Source: Halovenus sp.
GTDB taxonomy: Archaea > Halobacteriota > Halobacteria > Halobacteriales > Haloarculaceae
Reading direction: 5' to 3'
Length of the DNA: 17,013 bases
Assembly (NCBI GenBank): GCA_003551265.1
Contig: PUMG01000200.1
Location: forward strand, 1 to 17,013
In this document: in pieces, positions 1 to 7,318 of the stretch
How positions within the stretch are numbered: position 1 is the first letter of the stretch
Layout of the letters: each line of letters begins with the position of its first letter
Translations under genes and position numbers: made by a program
Notes under the pieces: generated by a model
Seen by the model: the letters and a program-made list of their open reading frames with translations, nothing else
What the model was told of the DNA's origin: nothing
The model's database searches: none

Positions 1-445
1 CCCCATCCGCTGTGTCTCCCTGGGACGTCGTGTCGATGAGTCCATCGTACCGTTCGTCGAGCACCTGGACACTGGTTTCGTCGGGCGAGACGGTGACGAC
101 CGCCGCAGGGTCGTATCCGACGAACGAAAAGCGTGCGTGTCGCTCTCCGGGTGTCGAGCGTGCGTGGCTTTCTTCGGACGTCGACTGTGGGTGTCGGCCA
201 CCAGACATCGATCTGTCGGCTGTCGGCGTGAACGCGCCTGCAGGGTCGCTCGATGCGACCTTCTCTGCGCTTTCGAGGAGAAACGTGTACGGGGCAGTTT
301 GTGCGTCCGTGCCCCGACCAGTCAGCGCTGCGTAGGCGTCGAGCGGGTCGACTGTCGTTTCGAGTTCCTGTTCGAGCCGGGCGACAACCGGCGTCTCACC
401 CGCCACGAGGTCAACGAACTCCTCGCGCGAGAGGTCGAACGTCAT
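1..445 (-). CDS. trpE: Anthranilate synthase component I, N-terminal part (cut by window edge)
   Basis: The first 148 codons of TrpE, read leftwards from an ATG at 445-443 and leaving the window with no stop. TrpE converts chorismate to anthranilate with the TrpG glutaminase, the first step of tryptophan synthesis. I see the typical N-terminal stretch: PVVARLEQ (19-26), DPLDAY (33-38), YTFLLESAEK (53-62) and FSFVGYDP (106-113), the last being the family's 'RFSFIG'-type motif. The chorismate-binding domain lies outside. The start is fixed by an ATGA overlap with the trpF stop and by a Shine-Dalgarno GGGAGGT (458-452) about 6 nt upstream, inside trpF, so translation is probably coupled. Residues 76-105 form a Ser/His/Arg-rich loop with a 9-residue repeat (H85, H94, H103), unlike the acidic flanks. 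Identification rests on the N-terminus and on gene order. Confidence 0.88.
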   Translation of the reverse strand, partial: MTFDLSREEFVDLVAGETPVVARLEQELETTVDPLDAYAALTGRGTDAQTAPYTFLLESAEKVASSDPAGAFTPTADRSMSGGRHPQSTSEESHARSTPGERHARFSFVGYDPAAVVTVSPDETSVQVLDERYDGLIDTTSQGDTADG

Positions 446-1095
446 GCAGGAACCTCCCGCGTCCGACGAACGAAGGCCTCGACTGCCTCGTGGTCCTTGC
501 GGCCTCCCTCTCGTTCGACTCCGGTCGCCACATCGACTGCGAACGGCTGGACCCGCCGGATTGCCTCGCTGACGTTCTCGGGGGTCAGCCCACCGGCGAG
601 AATGACCGGCGTCTCTGTCTGATTGACGAGGCGTTCGGTCCGCTCCCAGTCGTGAGTGTGCCCGGTGCCACCCGCACCACTATCGTCGGTGGAGTCAACC
701 AGCAACGCATCCGCCACGGCGGCAAGCGAGAGACAATCGCTCTCGGTCTCTTTCCCCGCATCGACCCCGACGACCAGCGGTCCGTCGATACCCTCCCGAA
801 TCGCTTCGAGGCGTTCGAGAGACCGACAGCCGTGTACCTGCAACACGTCTGCACCGACTCGCTCGAACAGTTCGACGGTGTCTGTGACCGCTGTGGGCAT
901 CGTCACGAGTACGCTCGTCACCAGCGGCGGGACGCCGTCGACCAGTGCTTCCGCTCTGGTGGGGTTGACTTCGCGTGGAGTCTCGACGGGAACCTCGCTG
1001 ATGAATCCGACCGCATCGACACCGCTCTCGATGGCGGCGTCGCGGTCTTCGGCAATCGTGACACCACACACCTTCACACGGGTACGTGGACTCAT
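442..1095 (-). CDS. trpF: Phosphoribosylanthranilate isomerase
   Basis: A 217-residue cytosolic TIM-barrel enzyme that isomerises phosphoribosylanthranilate to CdRP, the third committed step of tryptophan synthesis. Signature elements appear in order: VKVCGVT (7-13) with the general-base Cys10, DAVGFI near residue 27, VVGVDAG, a LLVDS...GGTGHTHDW segment (the family's D..GGTG..FDW, carrying the catalytic Asp and phosphate loop), LAGGLTPENV and VDVATGVE near the C-terminus. Length is normal (about 200-220). The start ATG at 1095-1093 has an SD-like GAGGT 4 nt upstream. It follows trpD by 54 nt and overlaps trpE by ATGA, so it is the middle gene of a trpD-trpF-trpE operon. Seen: motifs and overlap. 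Inferred: co-transcription. Confidence 0.95.
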   Translation of the reverse strand: MSPRTRVKVCGVTIAEDRDAAIESGVDAVGFISEVPVETPREVNPTRAEALVDGVPPLVTSVLVTMPTAVTDTVELFERVGADVLQVHGCRSLERLEAIREGIDGPLVVGVDAGKETESDCLSLAAVADALLVDSTDDSGAGGTGHTHDWERTERLVNQTETPVILAGGLTPENVSEAIRRVQPFAVDVATGVEREGGRKDHEAVEAFVRRTREVPA

Positions 1096-1149
1096 CGGGA
1101 CCTCGCCGACGGTCGGTATAGATTCAGGACTCGCCCGCAGAGAGACCGT

Positions 1150-2163
1150 TCAGGCATAGCTCGACACGCCGGGGGCACAGAGGTCACGCATCTTGCTGGC
1201 GGCCTCCCCGTCTGCGATGCACTGGTGTGCACGCTCGACGCCGTCACGTATCGAGGAAGCGCGCCCGCCGACGTAGATGGCTGCGCCGGCGTTCGCCAGC
1301 ACGATGTCGCGCTTTGCGCCGTTGACCTCGCCAGCGACGATACCCCGGAGGTACTCGCCGTTGGTCTCGGGTGACCCGCCAGCGACCGCCTCCACAGGGT
1401 GTCTGCCGACACCGAGCGCTTCGGGTGTCAGGACGTACTCGGAGACCTCGTCGTCGACAACCTCTGCCACGGTCGTCTCGTCGTGAACGGCGATTTCGTC
1501 CAGTCCCGAGCCGTGAACGACGAGTGCGTGCTCGACACCCATCCTGGCGAGTGCTCGCGCGACAATCGGCACCAGCTCTGGGTCGTACACGCCAACGACC
1601 TGTGCGTCTGCCCCGGCAGGGTTCGTCAGTGGACCCAGCGCGTTGAAGATGGTCCGCATCCCGAGTTCCTTCCGCGGACCGATGACCGCCTTCATCGCGG
1701 GGTGGAACACCGGTGCCAGCATGAATCCGATGCCGTCAGTTTCGATGGCTCGCTCGACTGCTGGTGGCTCGGCGTCGATGCGAACACCAAGCTCTTTCAG
1801 GACATCTGCACTCCCCGACGAGGACGACACCGAGTAGTTTCCGTGCTTGGCGATGGGAACGCCCGCACCCGCCGCAACGAGAGCGCTCGTCGTCGAGACG
1901 TTTATCGTGTCGTAGTCGTCACCGCCCGTTCCACAGGTATCCACGAGCGTCTCGCGGTCTGGTTCGATGGTCCGCGCGGCTGTGCGCATCCCCTCCGCGA
2001 AGCCCGCAATTTCGCCCTCTGTCTCACCTTTCGTTCGCAACGCTCCGAGGAGCGCGCCAATCTGTGCCGGTGTTGCGCTCTCGAAGATGCGTGTCGACGC
2101 ATCCCGTGCTTCTGCCTGTGTCAAATCCTCCCCGCCGGACACCTGTTTGATGTATTCTTCCAT
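1150..2163 (-). CDS. trpD: Anthranilate phosphoribosyltransferase
   Basis: A 337-residue enzyme that transfers phosphoribosyl from PRPP to anthranilate, the second step of tryptophan synthesis. Diagnostic motifs are the PRPP-binding DTCGTGGD (75-82), NVST (88-91), KHGN followed by a Ser-rich loop and GSADVL (106-122), HPAMKAVIGPRKELG (154-168) and FNALGPLTNP (173-182). Bacterial enzymes usually have KHGNR..SSKSG here; Tyr and Ser replace the Arg and Lys, which I believe is common in haloarchaea. Length is full. The start ATG at 2163-2161 is preceded 6 nt upstream by the SD-like GGTGA (2174-2170), so this gene probably has a real leader, unlike the leaderless genes elsewhere in the window. It is the first trp gene, and the flavoenzyme fusion ends 166 bp upstream on the same strand. 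Confidence 0.96.
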   Translation of the reverse strand: MEEYIKQVSGGEDLTQAEARDASTRIFESATPAQIGALLGALRTKGETEGEIAGFAEGMRTAARTIEPDRETLVDTCGTGGDDYDTINVSTTSALVAAGAGVPIAKHGNYSVSSSSGSADVLKELGVRIDAEPPAVERAIETDGIGFMLAPVFHPAMKAVIGPRKELGMRTIFNALGPLTNPAGADAQVVGVYDPELVPIVARALARMGVEHALVVHGSGLDEIAVHDETTVAEVVDDEVSEYVLTPEALGVGRHPVEAVAGGSPETNGEYLRGIVAGEVNGAKRDIVLANAGAAIYVGGRASSIRDGVERAHQCIADGEAASKMRDLCAPGVSSYA

Positions 2164-2188
2164 TTCATGTCACCAATGCTTATTTCTG

Positions 2189-2222
2189 GTATACAATGAA
2201 CAAAAACGTACATCAATTTAAA
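2189..2222 (-). promoter_or_regulatory. Candidate promoter region of trpDFE
   Basis: Two TATA-like elements face trpD. TTTAAAT (2222-2216) would place the transcription start near 2192 and leave a leader of about 29 nt containing the GGTGA ribosome-binding site. GTATAC (2195-2190) lies about 30 nt from the ATG and would give a leaderless message. The ribosome-binding site favours the first. No experimental support. Confidence 0.45.
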
Positions 2223-2307
2223 CCTGACGGTCGACGCAATCACCGTTTTGAGCACAGCCACATCTGCAACTGCCTGTACTGGTCCAACAATCTCTATAGC
2301 GGGCGAG

Positions 2308-2322
2308 AAATCCGTGGGATTT
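2308..2322. promoter_or_regulatory. Perfect inverted repeat AAATCC-GTG-GGATTT
   Basis: A 6-bp perfect inverted repeat with a 3-nt centre, 7 nt past the stop of the flavoenzyme fusion and about 85-90 nt upstream of the stronger trpD TATA candidate. It could act as a short 3'-end hairpin of the upstream operon (no T-tract follows on the minus strand) or as a protein-binding site. The overlapping GGAT-TTTG-ATCC (2317-2328) offers an alternative pairing. Confidence 0.35.
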
Positions 2323-2329
2323 TGATCCG

Positions 2330-4477
2330 TCAGTAGTGCACGTCGACGTCAGGAGGATGCCAGGCACACAGGTCGGCCGAGGCCCGTCCGACCTGGGAGT
2401 TGACGTCGTCGGTCGTCGTGATGTAGTTCGTCGACATGGTGGGGACACCGAGTTCGTTTCTGATCTGCTCGCTGTAGCGTTCGAGCACCTGTGAATCGAA
2501 CTTCGAGCGGTCGTTCGGCGTCGTCTGCCCTGCGACGACGCACAGCAGGTCACAGCCGTGTTCGTCGAGATGTCTCCCGGTTCGGAAGGCATCACCGAGC
2601 GTGAACCCACCCGGTCGCCAGTCCGTCGCGTTGAGTTTCACCGTCAGTGGCTTCTCGTCGGGCCAGGTCTCCCGGATAGCGTCGAATACCTCCAGTGGGT
2701 AGGTGACTCGCTCCTCGAACGAGCCACCGTAGGCGTCCTCGCGCTCGTTCGTGAGCGGAGAGAGAAAACTCCCGAGCAGATAGCCGTGTGCCATATTCAA
2801 CTGGAGCAGGTCGAACCCTGCCTCATCGGCGCGCGCTGTGGCGTCGACGAACGCCTCACGCACCGTCTCGAGGTCCGTTTCGTTCATCGCTGTCGGCGTC
2901 TGGCTTCGTCTGGTGTAGGGCTTCGCCGACGGTGCGAGCAGTTCCCACCCGTCAGACAGCGGCCGGTCGAGTCCCCTGTCTCGTGGCTGTGTCGCCCCGC
3001 GTCGTCCTGCGTGGAACAGCTCTGCACCGAGCGTCCCCGTGTGCTCTTTCGCCGCGCTCACTGCGTCCGTCCAGGAGTCGGCGTGCTCGTCCGTGTAGAT
3101 ACCCGGCGTCCCGGGGTGCAGTCGCCCGCGCTCGGAGACGGCCAGTGGCTCTGTCATCACGACTCCCGCGCCTTCGCTCGCGAGGTCGACCAGCCGTGCT
3201 CGCTGACGGTCGCCTGGCAAGCCGGTCGTTCCCTCTGAACTCGGTCCCGGAAGGAACACCGTCCGGTTCTCGACGGTGACCTCCCGGAGGTCGAGCGGCT
3301 GAAACATCGGCGGGCGGGCGACAGTCCGGCGCGCCTCGCCGGTCGCGTGACTCGCGAACCACCTGTCGAAGCGGTCGGCGTAGCGGTCGTCACGGATCTT
3401 GAGTTCGTCGTAGGTGATTCGTCCGCTCCGTGTCAGAAGGTTGAACGCGAAGCGTTCGGGTTCGAGGTCGGTGAAGCGCTCGGTGGTCTCGAAGTACTTC
3501 CGACTCGTCCGGGCGGCCTCCTGTATCCGGTTGACCGGGTCGCGTCGTTCTTTCTCGTACCAGTTCAGGACGCTCTCCAGGTCGCTTGCATCCTTCTCGA
3601 TGAACGCCTCCTGGAGGGCAATGGCGTCTTCCATCGCCATCTTCGTCCCCGACCCGACCGAGAAGTGTGCCGTGTGTGCTGCATCACCGAGCAGGACGAC
3701 GTTCTCGTGCGACCACGTCCGACACTTCACGAGCGGGAAGTTCCGCCACTGGTAGAGTTTCGACTCCAGATTGTAGCTCCCGAGGTGGTCCGCAAAGAGT
3801 TCCTCGAAGTAGGCGAGACCCTCCTCCTCGCCCATCTCGTCCAGTCCGGCGTTCTCGTAGGTCTCTTCAGTACATTCGACGATGAACGTACTCTTGTGGC
3901 CAGGGTAGGCGTGGACGCGCCAGAGTCCGTGTTCGTTCTCCCGGAAGATGAACGTGAACACGTCGAAGGGCTTTTCCGTACCGAACCAGGCGAACTTGGC
4001 GCTCCCCATCGTGACCCGTGGTTTGAACGCCTCCTCGTACGTCTCGCGCGTGGTGCTGTTCAACCCATCCGCACCGATAACGAGGTCCGCCTCCTCGGCG
4101 TGTGCCTTCGGGTCCTTGACGGTGTGCTCCCAGTGCATCGTGACTCCAAGTTCCGCACACCGCTCGCGGAGGATGTCCTTGAGCCGTGCACGCATCAATC
4201 CCGCGAAGGAGTGCCCGCGACACCGGATGTACTCGCCGCCGTAGTAGATGTCTATGGGGTCCCACTTCGTGAACGCATCCGTGATTCGCTCGTGGGTCCG
4301 GTAGTCGGCCTCCCGGAGTCTGCCGAGCGTGCTGTCGGAGAAGACGATTCCCCAGCCGTAGGTGTTGTCCGCCGGGTCGCGGTCGTAGACGTCGATCTCC
4401 CAGTCAGGGTACGTGTTCGCGAGCAGGACGCTCGCGTACAGTCCACCCGGGCCGCCGCCGATGACGCTCACCTTCAT
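2330..4477 (-). CDS. Flavin monooxygenase / Old Yellow Enzyme fusion (2-aminobenzoyl-CoA monooxygenase/reductase or salicylyl-CoA 5-hydroxylase type)
   Basis: A 715-residue two-domain flavoenzyme. Residues 1-375 are a class A FAD monooxygenase: GGGPGG dinucleotide motif (7-12), GADGLNS (135-141) and GDAAHTAHFSVGSGTKMAMEDA (265-286, the FAD ribityl-binding 'GD' motif). Residues 388-715 are an OYE-type FMN reductase: VMTEPLAVS (440-448), HAGRRG (489-494), NMAHGYLL (561-568) with probable catalytic His564, LSPLTNERED.YGGS.EER (572-590). This architecture is known from anthraniloyl-CoA monooxygenase/reductase and salicylyl-CoA 5-hydroxylase, which hydroxylate an aromatic CoA thioester; the former also reduces the ring. 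The substrate here is inferred only. The protein stops soon after GRASADLC (697-704), where relatives continue tens of residues through the FMN phosphate-binding loop and last helix. The start overlaps the LLM stop by ATGA. The nearby trp genes make an anthranilate derivative plausible. Confidence 0.85.
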   Translation of the reverse strand: MKVSVIGGGPGGLYASVLLANTYPDWEIDVYDRDPADNTYGWGIVFSDSTLGRLREADYRTHERITDAFTKWDPIDIYYGGEYIRCRGHSFAGLMRARLKDILRERCAELGVTMHWEHTVKDPKAHAEEADLVIGADGLNSTTRETYEEAFKPRVTMGSAKFAWFGTEKPFDVFTFIFRENEHGLWRVHAYPGHKSTFIVECTEETYENAGLDEMGEEEGLAYFEELFADHLGSYNLESKLYQWRNFPLVKCRTWSHENVVLLGDAAHTAHFSVGSGTKMAMEDAIALQEAFIEKDASDLESVLNWYEKERRDPVNRIQEAARTSRKYFETTERFTDLEPERFAFNLLTRSGRITYDELKIRDDRYADRFDRWFASHATGEARRTVARPPMFQPLDLREVTVENRTVFLPGPSSEGTTGLPGDRQRARLVDLASEGAGVVMTEPLAVSERGRLHPGTPGIYTDEHADSWTDAVSAAKEHTGTLGAELFHAGRRGATQPRDRGLDRPLSDGWELLAPSAKPYTRRSQTPTAMNETDLETVREAFVDATARADEAGFDLLQLNMAHGYLLGSFLSPLTNEREDAYGGSFEERVTYPLEVFDAIRETWPDEKPLTVKLNATDWRPGGFTLGDAFRTGRHLDEHGCDLLCVVAGQTTPNDRSKFDSQVLERYSEQIRNELGVPTMSTNYITTTDDVNSQVGRASADLCAWHPPDVDVHY

Positions 4478-5328
4478 AGCTCGCTCTCGACGATGCGTTC
4501 GAGTCGTTCGTACTGCTCGATACCGCCGACGGTCGGGAACATGATGAGTTCGTCACAGCCGCGCTCCTCGTAGCCACGGACGAACTGGACGACTTCCTGT
4601 GGTGTCGTCAACAACCCATCCGCGATGCGCTCTGCGAACGGGCCCGTAAAGGCGTAGTAGTCGAGCAGATACTCCTCACCCGCGCTGGCTGTCTCCTCGT
4701 CTCCGAGTGCAAAGTAGCCGTGACCCCACACCGCTGGCGTTCCGGGTCGGCCAGATTCCGTCCAGGCGGCCGTCGCGCTCTCGGCACAGCTCCCAAAGCG
4801 TCGTGGCGGCCCGCCCGCACCAATCCAGCCGTCGGCGAACCGGGCGACTCGCTTGTAGGCCGGGTCGCTCTCGCCACCGACGAGAAGCTGTGGGCCACCC
4901 GGCTGAACCGGCTCCGGACCGATGTCGTCGCCCTCCCAGTGCTGACGAAGCTCTTCGAGCTGACGGGTGAAGCGCCGGCCCCGGCTCCGATAGTCCGCAC
5001 CGGCTGCTTCGTAGTCGTCCTGTCGGGCACCCAGTGCAACTCCGAGGGTGAGCCGTCCGTCAGAGAGCACATCCAGCGTCGCGGCTTTCTTCGCGAGCAT
5101 CGCCGTACTGCGGAGCGGACCGGCGATTATCGACGTGGCGAGTCGAACCTCGTCGGTCACACCAGCGCACACACCGAGCGTCTGCATCGGGTCGAGACTG
5201 TGGTAAACGAGTCTGTCGAACACTCCGATACTCGTGAACGGACCCGCATCCGCCCGACGAGCGTACTCGAGAACCAGGTCCCGGTCGGTTCCATCCAGCG
5301 TGTTGGGGAGACCAATACCTACCTGCAT
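4474..5328 (-). CDS. LLM-class (F420- or flavin-dependent) oxidoreductase
   Basis: A 284-residue luciferase-like TIM-barrel oxidoreductase. Family features: MQVGIGLPN at the N-terminus, GVFDR (35-39), RLATSIIAGPLRS followed by AKKAATLD and LSDGRLTLGVALGARQDDY (about 62-106), QLLVGGES and RVARFADGWI (about 147-170). In haloarchaea such proteins are usually F420-dependent hydride-transfer enzymes, but the cofactor cannot be fixed from these motifs. It sits directly before the monooxygenase/OYE fusion with a 4-nt ATGA overlap, so the two are almost certainly translated together and may act on one substrate. Length (about 280) is at the short end of normal for the family. A TATA-like CTTTATGC about 30 nt upstream of the ATG suggests its own leaderless promoter in addition to read-through from livHM. 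Confidence 0.86.
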   Translation of the reverse strand: MQVGIGLPNTLDGTDRDLVLEYARRADAGPFTSIGVFDRLVYHSLDPMQTLGVCAGVTDEVRLATSIIAGPLRSTAMLAKKAATLDVLSDGRLTLGVALGARQDDYEAAGADYRSRGRRFTRQLEELRQHWEGDDIGPEPVQPGGPQLLVGGESDPAYKRVARFADGWIGAGGPPRRFGSCAESATAAWTESGRPGTPAVWGHGYFALGDEETASAGEEYLLDYYAFTGPFAERIADGLLTTPQEVVQFVRGYEERGCDELIMFPTVGGIEQYERLERIVESEL

Positions 5329-5353
5329 AGTGAGCCGATGATTCCGGTCGGTG

Positions 5354-5363
5354 GCATAAAGTC
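5354..5363 (-). promoter_or_regulatory. Candidate internal promoter before the LLM gene
   Basis: ACTTTATGCC on the minus strand is centred about 30 nt upstream of the LLM ATG (5328), the spacing expected for a TATA box of a leaderless haloarchaeal transcript. It lies in the 57-bp gap after livM, so the LLM-fusion pair could be expressed independently of the permeases. Confidence 0.45.
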
Positions 5364-5385
5364 GTTTGGGCTGTCCCGTCTGGTT

Positions 5386-6402
5386 TCATCCATTCCGGTC
5401 GAGCTGTCGTCGTATCCGTTCTTTCAGCTCGAATCGCTCGGCGTACTCCTCGACTTTCGGGACGACTCCCTCGTTGAAGTACAGGAACAGGACGATGAGC
5501 AACAGCCCGTAGACAGCAGTCTCCCACTGTCCGAACACGTCGAGTTGCTCGTTGATGAGAATCACGAGCGCGGCACCCACGACCGGCCCGAGCATCGTTC
5601 GCATCCCACCGAGGACGAGCATGATGAGCACCAGCACGTCGACCGACTGAAACGTAAACGCTGAGGGCGTGACTCGCCCCTCGGCTGTGGCGTAGAGCGG
5701 ACCGACGAGACCGATGAGAACTGCAGCGGTGAACCCTGCTATCATCTTGTACTTCACGACGTTGATACCGATCGATTCTGCGGCGACCTCGTCCTGACGA
5801 ATCGCGTCGAACGCGAGTCCGTAGCGTGAGCGCATCATCCGGCTGTAGAGCACGAACGAGACGGCGAGAACGACCAACAGGAGATAGTAGTTCACCACCT
5901 GTGGAGGCAGTCCAGCCGCCTCTTCGAGGAAGGGAACTTCCATCCCGGGGAAGGAGATACCAGTCGTTCCGCCAGTGATGCTCCGGGCACCCTGGAAGAA
6001 CTCGGTCGCCGCAAGCTGCAGGCTCAGCGTGAGAATGGCGATGACGATGATGGACATCTTCAGCCGTGCAGCCACGTAGCTGACGAGAACGCCGAGACCC
6101 CCCGCGGCGAGAACACCCACAGGGAACAGAAGCCAGACAGTCACTCCGGTCGCGTCGACGAGTGCAGCCGTCGTGTACGTCGAGATACCGGCGAGCGCAC
6201 CGGTAAACAGGAACAGCTGGTCGGTGTGTGCGAACACGATGTTGAGCGCCATCGTGATGAGCGCGAACACGAGAAACAGTTCGAGAAGTCGTGCCTGGTA
6301 CGTTCCAGCGGTCTCCATCACGTACAGTGGGAGTACCGTCAGGAATGCGAGCGCCACTGCGGCCCACCGCGCGTCGACGGACGAGGTGAACAGACGGCTC
6401 AT
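5386..6402 (-). CDS. livM: Branched-chain amino acid-type ABC transporter permease (LivM-like)
   Basis: A 338-residue polytopic membrane protein of the HAAT importer family. It has many hydrophobic segments (for example about 13-29, 40-56, 88-110, 117-132, 171-187, 221-240, 254-284). The cytoplasmic coupling (EAA-like) loop is GLAFDAIRQDEVAAESIGINVVKYK (195-219), the typical LivM pattern, followed by GLVGPLYA. In relatives it forms a heterodimeric channel with LivH, energised by LivG and LivF and fed by a binding protein. The HAAT family also carries aromatic acids, benzoates, amides and urea, so the symbol denotes the family, not the substrate. The ATG overlaps the livH stop by ATGA and has a strong SD, GGAGGA (6414-6409), 6 nt upstream. 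The C-terminal 35 residues are charged and probably cytoplasmic. Confidence 0.9.
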   Translation of the reverse strand: MSRLFTSSVDARWAAVALAFLTVLPLYVMETAGTYQARLLELFLVFALITMALNIVFAHTDQLFLFTGALAGISTYTTAALVDATGVTVWLLFPVGVLAAGGLGVLVSYVAARLKMSIIVIAILTLSLQLAATEFFQGARSITGGTTGISFPGMEVPFLEEAAGLPPQVVNYYLLLVVLAVSFVLYSRMMRSRYGLAFDAIRQDEVAAESIGINVVKYKMIAGFTAAVLIGLVGPLYATAEGRVTPSAFTFQSVDVLVLIMLVLGGMRTMLGPVVGAALVILINEQLDVFGQWETAVYGLLLIVLFLYFNEGVVPKVEEYAERFELKERIRRQLDRNG

Positions 6403-7256
6403 GCTATCTCCTCCGGGCGGAGCAACAGGACCACCACTGCCACGCCGAACAGTATCATCTTGGCGACGAACGCCCCGATGAAGAAGTTCGCGTACGTGAT
6501 GACGAGACCGAGCAACAGACCAGCGACGACGGTCCCACGGATGTTTCTGACGCCGCCGACAATAGAGACGATGATGGCGAAGACGGTCAGTTCGAACGCT
6601 GCTGCGGGTCGTAAGTCAGTTTCGAACCCCTGGAGAATGCCCGCGAGACCAGCGAAGACGACGCTCACGACGAAAATAAGCGTCTGTATCCGTCGTGGGT
6701 TGATGCCGCACAGGAGCGCGCCCGTCTCGTCCTGAAACACCGTCCGGGTCGCCTTGCCGAGATAGGTCAGGTTGAGGAACAGAAACAGGAGCAAGAGGAC
6801 GATGCTGGAGATGAGGATGATTATCTGTGTCGACCCACGCACGCTGACGCCAGCGACCGTGAGCGACGGGATGCCGTGTGAGAGGGTAAACCCTTCGGGG
6901 AACTCGACGAACAGCACACCCTCGAAGAACAACATCAGTCCGAGCGTCACGAAGATACCGAGCAGAATCCGCTCCTCACCGTCTTTGCGGTAGACGAGCG
7001 ACAGTAGCGTCCGGTCGACGGCCAGGCCGAGCACGGCCACGAATGCCAGCCCACCGACCGCGGCAACGGCGACGCTCGAAGAGACCGCGAGCAACTGCAC
7101 AGTGGCGATGAGCGCGATGATAGCGAAGACACCGATTGCGATGTTGAGGATGTTTCCTAGCCCGAACACCAGCGTGATACCGGCACCGAGGAGGGCGAAG
7201 ACGAGCCCCCGTGCGATACCATCGATAAAAAGCTCTATCATCGTCGTTGTGGTCAT
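6399..7256 (-). CDS. livH: Branched-chain amino acid-type ABC transporter permease (LivH-like)
   Basis: Read from ATG 7256-7254 the protein has 285 residues, the usual LivH length. The frame stays open to 7367, but the extra 37 residues are Pro/Cys-rich and would overlap the divergent MaoC gene, so I reject them. The N-terminus FIDGIARGLVFALLGAGITLVFGLGNILNIAIG is the LivH hallmark, with GxxYALxAxGLTLxFG-type spacing. The coupling loop is GKATRTVFQDETGALLCGINPRRI (167-190), followed by FAGLAGILQGFE. It is the partner of the LivM-like protein, with which it overlaps by 4 nt. No ATPase or substrate-binding gene is present in the window. It is probably transcribed leaderless from the shared TATA at 7284-7290. 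Confidence 0.9.
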   Translation of the reverse strand: MTTTTMIELFIDGIARGLVFALLGAGITLVFGLGNILNIAIGVFAIIALIATVQLLAVSSSVAVAAVGGLAFVAVLGLAVDRTLLSLVYRKDGEERILLGIFVTLGLMLFFEGVLFVEFPEGFTLSHGIPSLTVAGVSVRGSTQIIILISSIVLLLLFLFLNLTYLGKATRTVFQDETGALLCGINPRRIQTLIFVVSVVFAGLAGILQGFETDLRPAAAFELTVFAIIVSIVGGVRNIRGTVVAGLLLGLVITYANFFIGAFVAKMILFGVAVVVLLLRPEEIA

Positions 7257-7283
7257 GAGACAATCCAGATTCTTGGCGGACTG

Positions 7284-7290
7284 ATTTATA
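7284..7290. promoter_or_regulatory. Single symmetric TATA box serving livH (-) and the MaoC gene (+)
   Basis: ATTTATA reads TTTATA to the right and TATAAAT to the left. Its centre (about 7287.5) is 31.5 nt from the MaoC ATG (7319) and 31.5 nt from the livH ATG (7256). Both distances fit leaderless archaeal transcription. No other AT-rich TATA candidate was seen in the 62-bp gap. Whether it fires both ways is inference. Confidence 0.55.
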
Positions 7291-7318
7291 GCTTTCCCGG
7301 GCCATAGCACGAAAAGAG

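Noticed and set aside
253..1374. 373-codon plus-strand frame across trpE, trpF and trpD
   Set aside because: Antisense to three recognised trp genes and without any family sequence.
2222..2330. Frameshifted tail of the Old Yellow Enzyme domain
   Set aside because: Reading the other minus-strand frames downstream of the stop gave no sequence resembling the missing FMN loop or terminal helix.
3347..5664. Long plus-strand open frames (3347-4573 and 4720-5664) opposite the flavoenzyme, LLM and livM genes
   Set aside because: They are antisense to clearly recognised enzymes, cross gene boundaries and show no family sequence.
5060..6367. 435-codon minus-strand frame overlapping livM
   Set aside because: Arg/Ser-rich alternative frame on the same strand as livM, whose frame carries the transporter motifs.
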